Below are positions 63,057 through 64,000 of a DNA stretch of 64,000 nucleotides, one piece after another. The position numbers were made by a program, and so were the translations under genes. Within the stretch, counting starts at the first letter, position 1. Every line of letters begins with the position of its first letter. Below the pieces are notes generated by a model that saw only the letters and a list, made by a program, of their open reading frames with translations, did not search any database and was not told the origin of the DNA. This DNA is from Streptomyces sp. NBC_00341 (GTDB lineage Bacteria; Actinomycetota; Actinomycetes; Streptomycetales; Streptomycetaceae): contig NZ_CP108002.1 in the NCBI RefSeq assembly GCF_041435055.1, positions 2,294,001 through 2,358,000 on the forward strand, given 5' to 3'.

Positions 63057-63722
63057 TTGGACGCAACCGTCACCGCCACCCCCTTCTCGACGCTGATCCG
63101 CACGGCGTCGCACGAGCAGCACGTCGAGGCGGAGACCTCGACGTTCATGAGCGACCTGCTCGGCGGGCGCCTCGGCGTGGACGCGTACACGCGCTACACG
63201 GAGCAGCTGTGGTTCGTGTACCGCGCCATGGAGGACGACGCCGGGGCGCTGCGCGAGGACGCGGTCGCCGGTCCGTTCATCCAGCCCGAGCTGATGCGCA
63301 CCGCGGAGCTGGAGCGCGATCTGGCCCATCTGCGGGGTGCGGACTGGCGCGAGGGCCTGGAGCCGCTGCCGGCCACGGCCGCGTACGCAGAGCGGGTGGC
63401 CGAGTGCGCCCGGAGCTGGCCCGCGGGTTACATCGCGCACCACTACACCCGCTACCTGGGCGACCTGTCGGGCGGCCAGATCATCCGCGACAAGGCGGAG
63501 CGCACCTGGGGCTTCGAGCGCAAGGGCGACGGGGTGCGGTTCTACGTCTTCGAGGGGATCTCCAACCCCGCCTCGTTCAAGCGGGGTTACCGCGAGCTGC
63601 TGGACGCGGTGGACGCGGACGACCTGGAGAAGCAGCGGATCGTGGACGAGTGCAAGCGGGCGTTCGCGCTGAACACGGCGGTGTTCCGGGAGCTGGGAGA
63701 GGCGTTCCCGCTCAGTGCGTAG
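63057..63722 (+). CDS. hmuO: Heme oxygenase, biliverdin-forming
   Basis: A 221-residue enzyme opening heme to biliverdin, CO and Fe2+, for iron recovery. The proximal His lies in IRTASHEQHVEAETSTFMSDLLGG (in pieces, about residues 14-37), and the distal helix has the GDLSGGQ motif near 144-150, both diagnostic of HmuO/HO-1. The TTG at 63057 is chosen because GGAGG lies six bases upstream and no ATG or GTG gives the full N-terminus. It is monocistronic, preceded by an iron-box-like site and followed by a hairpin. Confidence 0.95.
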   Translation: MDATVTATPFSTLIRTASHEQHVEAETSTFMSDLLGGRLGVDAYTRYTEQLWFVYRAMEDDAGALREDAVAGPFIQPELMRTAELERDLAHLRGADWREGLEPLPATAAYAERVAECARSWPAGYIAHHYTRYLGDLSGGQIIRDKAERTWGFERKGDGVRFYVFEGISNPASFKRGYRELLDAVDADDLEKQRIVDECKRAFALNTAVFRELGEAFPLSA

Positions 63723-63734
63723 GCCTTGGCGGCC

Positions 63735-63772
63735 GGCGGTGGGGTTACTCGGGCTCGGGTGACCCCACCGCC
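63735..63772 (+). terminator. Terminator after the heme oxygenase
   Basis: GGCGGTGGGGT (63735-63745) pairs perfectly with 63762-63772 and is followed by TTGTTTTGT. The stem is 12 bases past the stop. Confidence 0.85.
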
Positions 63773-63780
63773 TTGTTTTG

Positions 63781-63867
63781 TCCTCAATCGCCGGACGGGC
63801 TTGATTTTCCGCCCGACTGCTTGGTTTTCCGCCCGACGGCTTGGTTTTCCGGCGGGCGGGCTTGGTT
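63781..63867. repeat. Dispersed repeat copy with degenerate 20-base tandem units
   Basis: TCCTCAATCGCCGGACGGGC (63781-63800) followed by TTGATTTTCC is another copy of the window-wide element. It runs into three further units of the form GCTTGGTTTTCCGCCCGACG with gradual decay, spaced about 20 bases, up to the stop of the next gene. Confidence 0.8.
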
Positions 63868-64000
63868 TCAGCCCTGGGCTGCCAGGACGACTCGGCCGCC
63901 GATCTCCACCGTGCCGTCCGGTGCAGGGGCCGTGAGGATCTGGGAGCCGCGGCCCTGCCTGATGTTCAGCGCGCGGTTCAGCCGGTCGCTGAGCAGCAGC
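63868..64000 (-). CDS. C-terminal end of an unidentified protein (partial)
   Basis: The reverse strand is open from the window edge to a TGA at 63868-63870. The last 43 residues read LLLSDRLNRALNIRQGRGS then ILTAPAPDGTVEIGGRVVLAAQG. Codon use matches neighbouring genes. The fragment is too short to name a family. It is convergent with the heme oxygenase. Confidence 0.6.
   Translation of the reverse strand, partial: LLLSDRLNRALNIRQGRGSQILTAPAPDGTVEIGGRVVLAAQG

Overview
The window is high-GC chromosomal DNA from a Streptomyces or close relative. Several features point to this: G+C-rich third codon positions, GTG and TTG starts, short leaderless promoters (TAGACT-like -10 boxes 6-8 bases before a start codon), an AfsR/SARP-type regulator, an F420-dependent reductase, and the gene order malEFG/aglA with malR followed by glnE and a second glutamine synthetase. 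No rRNA, tRNA or CRISPR array was seen.

Bases 1-28700 are a starch/maltodextrin utilisation locus split by an accessory insert. On the minus strand lie a secreted two-headed amylase-pullulanase (cut by the window start), a secreted CBM20 alpha-amylase, and an operon malE-malF-malG, aglA-type alpha-glucosidase and a LacI regulator. A second, clearly paralogous LacI regulator (malR) is divergent. GCAA/TTGC inverted repeats occur both upstream of the amylase and in the malE/malR gap, so one regulator may serve both. Secreted enzymes would cut starch and pullulan, MalEFG would import maltodextrins, and the cytoplasmic glucosidase would finish the job.

The insert, about 8.4-21.2 kb, holds a broken tyrosine integrase, a SUKH-like immunity gene, a 2335-residue RHS/YD-repeat toxin with a HINT domain and an AHH-like nuclease tip, and a large secreted LamG protein. 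The toxin tip and immunity gene are visibly lower in G+C than the rest. This is the most distinctive part of the window.

Bases 28.8-41.7 kb are largely conserved chromosome: a PAP2-type membrane protein, glnE, a PPOX-fold protein, a PrmC-like methyltransferase, an Old Yellow Enzyme family reductase, a cold-shock-like protein divergent from a LysR regulator, a secreted SH3 protein, glnA2, a translationally coupled DUF3105/DUF305 pair and a CBS protein. Bases 41.86-43.96 kb are a probable copper-responsive unit: a CsoR-like operator, a His/Met-rich DUF6153 protein and a Tat-exported multicopper oxidase.

Bases 44-64 kb carry nadE, two MFS exporters (the second with a TetR gene and a perfect 19-base palindromic operator), an endonuclease/phosphatase-fold membrane protein, panB, a DrrAB-like ABC exporter, a SARP-NTPase-TPR regulator divergent from an M50-like membrane peptidase, an NADPH:F420 reductase, another MFS protein, map, and a heme oxygenase behind an iron-box-like palindrome. 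A short hairpin repeat (core TCAATCGCCGGACGGGCTTG) recurs in several intergenic gaps.
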